Of a DNA stretch of 8,928 nucleotides, positions 5,690-8,928 are shown piece by piece. The DNA comes from Cycloclasticus sp. Lineage in GTDB: Bacteria; Pseudomonadota; Gammaproteobacteria; Methylococcales; Cycloclasticaceae. The translations under genes were made by a program, and so were the position numbers. Below the pieces are notes generated by a model. It did not search any database, had not been told where the DNA came from, and worked only from the letters and a program-made list of their open reading frames with translations. Every line of letters starts with the position of its first letter. The stretch's first letter is position 1. The stretch covers positions 1 to 8,928 of the forward strand of contig DUCA01000004.1 of assembly GCA_012960055.1 (NCBI GenBank), read 5' to 3'.

Positions 5690-6902
5690 TATGAGCCGCC
5701 CCAAGGTGGTCATTTTTTCGCAAGGCGATGAAGTGATAAGCGGCGCAACCATAGACACCAACGCGGCGTATTTGGCAGACCACTGCCGTACTTTGGGGTT
5801 TAATATTGTTCGCCATATTACCGTGGCGGATGAGCTTGATGATTTGGTGCAAGTGCTTAAAGACATCGATGCATTGGCGGATATTTGTTTATGCACCGGC
5901 GGTTTAGGACCAACGCAGGACGATTTAACGACTGAAGCGTATTCAAACGCGTTTAAGGCGCCTTTGGTGTTTGACGAAACGGCCATGAGCATGATGCAGG
6001 ATTACTTTGGACAATTGAGTGTTGATATGCCAGAGGTTAACCGCAAACAAGCATTGTTGCCCGATGGTGCGATTCGCATTGATAACCATTGGGGTACAGC
6101 AGCAGGGTTTATCGGCGTGGCTAAACGGTGCCGTTTTTACTTTATGCCAGGCGTACCGTTTGAAATGAAAAACATGATGCAAGCCACGGTGATAGATAAC
6201 TTGCGTGCCTGCTTTAAGGTTGAAAAGCCGAGGCTAATTACCCTGCGAACAATGGGCATGGGCGAATCGGCCATCCAGCAGGAAATGGATGCCTTATCAC
6301 TGGCGGATGATATTCGCGTGAGCTTTAGAGCCGGTTTACCAGAGAACGAGCTGAAACTTATTTTTCCAAACCACTACAGTGACGCTGATCTTAAACGTTG
6401 TGTAGAAGAGGTACGTGAGGTGCTTGGCGACAGTGTTTATGCGATTGATGGGATGGGTGAAACGGTCGCTAATCTAGCGGATTGTGTCCACCAATTGATG
6501 AGGCAGTACAAACAATCACTAACCGTACTTGAAAGCCTATCGCAAGGGCGTATCGGCCAGCAGTGTCATGTGGATTGGTTGCAACAATCTGCAGTATTAC
6601 CACAGACTTCTGCCATACTATCGCGCGTTGGGATGGGCAGTGTAGACATTAATGAGTCGACCGTCGTTGATATAGCGCTGAAAGAACATGTCGAAAATGC
6701 TTCAAGCATCACGCTTGTGCAACTGTGTAAAAACGAAGGGGATGATGTGATTGCCGTCACCGCTGTTGTCAGTGACGAGTCATGCAAGTCAGCATCAAAA
6801 AAGCTGACGGGACGGCTACAACGCCAACAAATTGTTGCGTCTGCACAGGCGCTAAACTTACTTAGAAAATTTTTATTAGAAAACGAATATGCCACTTATT
6901 AA
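5682..6902 (+). CDS. CinA-like protein: molybdopterin-binding-like N-domain with degenerate C-terminal deamidase domain
   Basis: A 406-residue protein of the competence/damage-inducible CinA type. The N-terminal half is a MoaB/Mog-like domain with FSQGDEVISGATIDTN (12-27), TGGLGPTQDDLTTE (72-85) and FMPGVPFEMKNMM (154-166), followed by FRAGLPENELKL (215-226), all typical of CinA. Residues 261-406 occupy the position of the PncC nicotinamide-nucleotide amidase domain, but the family's AESCTGG becomes LESLSQG (283-289) and the G-x-G-P-G-rich TGIAGP region is not recognisable, so this half is probably inactive as an amidase. CinA proteins are linked to ADP-ribose or NMN salvage. The chosen ATG at 5682 overlaps the upstream gene by 8 nt; ATG at 5691 or TTG at 5679 are alternatives. 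The 3' end overlaps uup by 14 nt. I do not use the symbol cinA because of the divergence. Confidence 0.85.
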   Translation: MPDMSRPKVVIFSQGDEVISGATIDTNAAYLADHCRTLGFNIVRHITVADELDDLVQVLKDIDALADICLCTGGLGPTQDDLTTEAYSNAFKAPLVFDETAMSMMQDYFGQLSVDMPEVNRKQALLPDGAIRIDNHWGTAAGFIGVAKRCRFYFMPGVPFEMKNMMQATVIDNLRACFKVEKPRLITLRTMGMGESAIQQEMDALSLADDIRVSFRAGLPENELKLIFPNHYSDADLKRCVEEVREVLGDSVYAIDGMGETVANLADCVHQLMRQYKQSLTVLESLSQGRIGQQCHVDWLQQSAVLPQTSAILSRVGMGSVDINESTVVDIALKEHVENASSITLVQLCKNEGDDVIAVTAVVSDESCKSASKKLTGRLQRQQIVASAQALNLLRKFLLENEYATY

Positions 6903-8760
6903 ACTCGATAATGTCAGCGTTGCTTTTGGTTTAAAGCCCGTACTGGATCAAGCTAATTTACAAATAGATGAACAAGAACGCGTGGGCTTGATTGGTCGCA
7001 ATGGCGAAGGGAAATCAACCCTATTAAAAGTATTGGCTGAAGAAGTTTTGCCAGATTCTGGGCAAGTTTGGTTGCAGGCAGGTGTGGTGGTGTCCACATT
7101 GGAACAGTCACCAGAGCTACCAGAAGCGTCAACCATTTACGAAGCCGTGGCGGATAGCCTCGGTAACATTGGGCATATCATCGCGCAATATCACGAGATG
7201 TTATTAGACCCCAACGTGGATTTAGACGCATTAGGGACATTGCAACATCAGTTGGAAGCGCAAGATGGCTGGTCGTTGCAACAACGTGTCGAGTCAGTGC
7301 TGAGCCGCTTAAGTTTGCCGGCCGATAAAAAAATCAACGAATTATCCGGCGGCTGGAAACGGCGTGTTGGCTTAGCGCGTGCGTTAGTGGTTGACCCTGA
7401 TGTGTTGCTGCTCGATGAGCCAACAAACCATTTGGACATGGAGACCATTGTTTGGTTGGAAAAACAGCTAGAAACATTCAGGGGTGCTGTGGTGTGTATT
7501 ACCCATGACCGTGTTTTTCTGCAAAACATCGCCAAGCGGATTATCGAGATTGATAGGGGGCAGCTAACCAGCTGGTCATGCAGTTACGAACAATACCTTG
7601 AACGTAAAGCCGCTGCCTTAGAGTCGGAAGCAAAAACCAACGCAGAGTTTGATAAAAAACTCGCACGTGAAGAAGTGTGGATTCGCCAAGGCATTAAAGC
7701 GCGAAGAACCAGAAACGAAGGCCGTGTGCGTGCATTAGAACAATTGCGAAGAGACCGGGCGCAACGCAGAAACCTAGCTGGGCCAGCAAAAATTGAAGTA
7801 GAGCGTGGCGAAAAAACCGGCAAGTTGGTGATTGAAGCAGAAGGCATATCCATTGCGTACGAAGGGCGGCACATGGTGCGCGACTTTTCATGCCGCCTAA
7901 TGCGGAGCGACCGTGTGGGCTTGGTAGGGCCAAACGGTATCGGTAAAAGTACCGTGATAAAAGCCTTGTTGCAAGAAATAGAGCTAGACTCTGGCAGTGT
8001 GAAACATGGCACCAAACTAAAGGTCGCTTATTTTGATCAGCATCGCGATGTATTGGACTTAAATAAAACCGTGATTGATTTAGTGTCCGATGGGCGAGAC
8101 ATCATTACCATCAACGGACGCGACAGGCATATTATCAGCTATCTAGGCGACTTTTTGTTTGCGCCAGAACGCGCACGTTCACCTGCCAAAGTGTTATCGG
8201 GCGGCGAAAGAAACCGTATTTTATTGGCAAAGTTATTCAGTCAACCCGCTAACGTCATCGTCATGGATGAACCGACCAATGATTTGGACGTAGAAACCTT
8301 AGAACTGTTAGAAGAGTTGCTGGTTGAATACGACGGCACGCTTATTCTTGTTAGCCATGATCGTAAGTTCTTAGAAAATGTCGTGACCAGTTTCTGGTTC
8401 TTCGAAGGCGATGGCGTGATAACCGAGTACGTGGGTGGCGTACCTAATTGGGCTAGAATGCTAAAAGATAAAGCGCAGGCAGAACAAGTGAAAAAGGCGG
8501 ATAGTGTCGCAAAGCTCGAGAAAAAACCAGCCAAGAAAGTCAAGTTAAGCTTTAAACTTAAAAAGGAATTAGAGGAGCTACCGCTTGAGATAGAAGCATT
8601 GGAAGGCGCTTTGGCCGAGTTGCAACAATTAACCAGTTCGACCGACTTTCAATCTGGCGACCGTGAAATAATACAAAGCACACTGCACGAACTAAGTGAT
8701 ACGGATAAAAAGCTACAGGGTAAATATCAGCGTTGGGATGAGCTGGAATCGATGACTTAA
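6889..8760 (+). CDS. uup: ABC-F family ATPase Uup
   Basis: A 623-residue soluble protein with two ABC ATPase domains and no membrane segment. Domain 1 has Walker A GRNGEGKST (36-44), signature LSGGW (152-156), Walker B LLLDEPTNHLD (173-183) and switch His206. Domain 2 has GPNGIGKST (347-355), LSGGE (436-440), VIVMDEPTNDLD (456-467) and His490. The inter-domain linker carries the Uup hallmark REEVWIRQGIKARRTRNEGR (260-279), and residues 540-623 form a lysine-rich segment plus coiled coil, the DNA-binding C-terminal domain known in E. coli Uup. Uup acts on ribosomes like other ABC-F proteins and is tied to transposon excision and branched-DNA processing. The ATG at 6889 overlaps the CinA-like gene by 14 nt, making it the last gene of the unit. 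Length and motifs are complete. Confidence 0.95.
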   Translation: MPLIKLDNVSVAFGLKPVLDQANLQIDEQERVGLIGRNGEGKSTLLKVLAEEVLPDSGQVWLQAGVVVSTLEQSPELPEASTIYEAVADSLGNIGHIIAQYHEMLLDPNVDLDALGTLQHQLEAQDGWSLQQRVESVLSRLSLPADKKINELSGGWKRRVGLARALVVDPDVLLLDEPTNHLDMETIVWLEKQLETFRGAVVCITHDRVFLQNIAKRIIEIDRGQLTSWSCSYEQYLERKAAALESEAKTNAEFDKKLAREEVWIRQGIKARRTRNEGRVRALEQLRRDRAQRRNLAGPAKIEVERGEKTGKLVIEAEGISIAYEGRHMVRDFSCRLMRSDRVGLVGPNGIGKSTVIKALLQEIELDSGSVKHGTKLKVAYFDQHRDVLDLNKTVIDLVSDGRDIITINGRDRHIISYLGDFLFAPERARSPAKVLSGGERNRILLAKLFSQPANVIVMDEPTNDLDVETLELLEELLVEYDGTLILVSHDRKFLENVVTSFWFFEGDGVITEYVGGVPNWARMLKDKAQAEQVKKADSVAKLEKKPAKKVKLSFKLKKELEELPLEIEALEGALAELQQLTSSTDFQSGDREIIQSTLHELSDTDKKLQGKYQRWDELESMT

Positions 8761-8764
8761 TAAA

Positions 8765-8794
8765 TTAATGGGTAGGTTGGATAGCTGATATAAT
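8765..8794 (+). promoter_or_regulatory. Promoter for tRNA-Ser
   Basis: A perfect TATAAT (8789-8794) is preceded at 18-nt spacing by a weak TTAATG (8765-8770). The bases after the -10 (CCACCGCC) are G+C rich, like the discriminators of stable-RNA promoters under stringent control. Transcription would start near 8801, about 38 nt before the mature tRNA. Confidence 0.55.
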
Positions 8795-8803
8795 CCACCG
8801 CCT

Positions 8804-8826
8804 AAAACGCATAGCCAAAGCGTTTT
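8804..8826 (+). other. Hairpin in the tRNA-Ser leader
   Basis: AAAACGC (8804-8810) pairs perfectly with GCGTTTT (8820-8826) around a 9-nt loop. It could be a weak terminator for the uup transcript, since the 3' arm ends in T residues, or a leader structure of the precursor tRNA. Only three G-C pairs support it. Confidence 0.4.
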
Positions 8827-8838
8827 CTCAAAGTTTCA

Positions 8839-8926
8839 GGAGAGATGTCAGAGTGGTCGAATGAGCACGCCTGGAAAGCGTGTGTACCGTAAGGTACCGA
8901 GGGTTCGAATCCCTCTCTCTCCGCCA
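8839..8926 (+). tRNA. tRNA-Ser (anticodon GGA)
   Basis: A complete 88-nt type II tRNA. The acceptor stem GGAGAGA (8839-8845) pairs with TCTCTCC (8916-8922), followed by discriminator G and genomically encoded CCA. The anticodon arm is CACGC-CTGGAAA-GCGTG with GGA at 8873-8875, reading UCC and UCU. The long variable arm GTACC-GTAA-GGTAC (8884-8897), typical of serine tRNA, and the T arm GAGGG-TTCGAAT-CCCTC are intact. It has its own promoter after uup. It ends two bases before the window edge, so any integrated element using it as attachment site would not be visible. Confidence 0.97.
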
Positions 8927-8928
8927 TG

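Noticed and set aside
6566..6895. Minus-strand open frame opposite the CinA-like C-terminus
   Set aside because: It has no ribosome site and no recognisable domain, and the opposite frame is fixed by overlap with its neighbours.
8839..8926. tRNA-Ser as the attachment site of a mobile element
   Set aside because: tRNA genes often serve this way, but no integrase or direct repeat of the tRNA 3' end is visible and the window stops two bases later.

Overview
The window looks like a chromosomal segment of a gammaproteobacterium, possibly a marine one of the Cellvibrionales type. That is inferred from the gene set (YqiA, a DUF2797 protein, a CinA-like protein, Uup, a type II tRNA-Ser with encoded CCA, small phasins, and a Calvin-type class II aldolase), moderate G+C by eye, and ordinary sigma70-like promoters. 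I see no transposase, integrase, CRISPR array or phage gene.

Left half (1 to about 4038), all on the minus strand. In transcription order it holds pyrF (orotidine-5'-phosphate decarboxylase), two tandem phasins, fba (class II fructose-bisphosphate aldolase), a lipoprotein alpha/beta-hydrolase of the PHB-depolymerase/LpqC type, and the start of a membrane-anchored glucose/sorbosone-dehydrogenase-like beta-propeller protein that runs off the left edge. A clear intrinsic terminator separates the downstream phasin from fba. Between fba and the lipoprotein gene there is no terminator. Instead an 18-bp hairpin buries both the Shine-Dalgarno and the start codon of the lipoprotein gene, which is the most striking regulatory structure here. 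The two phasins and the esterase suggest polyhydroxyalkanoate storage or ester turnover, but no PHA synthase is present in the window.

Centre (4039 to 4299): a divergent intergenic region. It holds a good -10 for pyrF, a purine-rich GAAAAA repeat lying inside a possible 20-codon ORF, and no recognisable strong promoter for the rightward genes.

Right half (4300 to 8760), all on the plus strand: four genes overlapping end to start. They are yqiA (small esterase), a DUF2797 protein with a cysteine-rich zinc-binding-like region followed by a GIY-YIG-like stretch, a CinA-like protein whose C-terminal deamidase domain is degenerate, and uup (ABC-F ATPase). The overlaps of 8, 8 and 14 nt imply one mRNA with translational coupling. 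A complete tRNA-Ser(GGA) with its own TATAAT promoter closes the window.

The two points most worth following are the translation-blocking hairpin before the lipoprotein esterase and the DUF2797/degenerate CinA/Uup operon, whose joint role is not established. Most other content is housekeeping.
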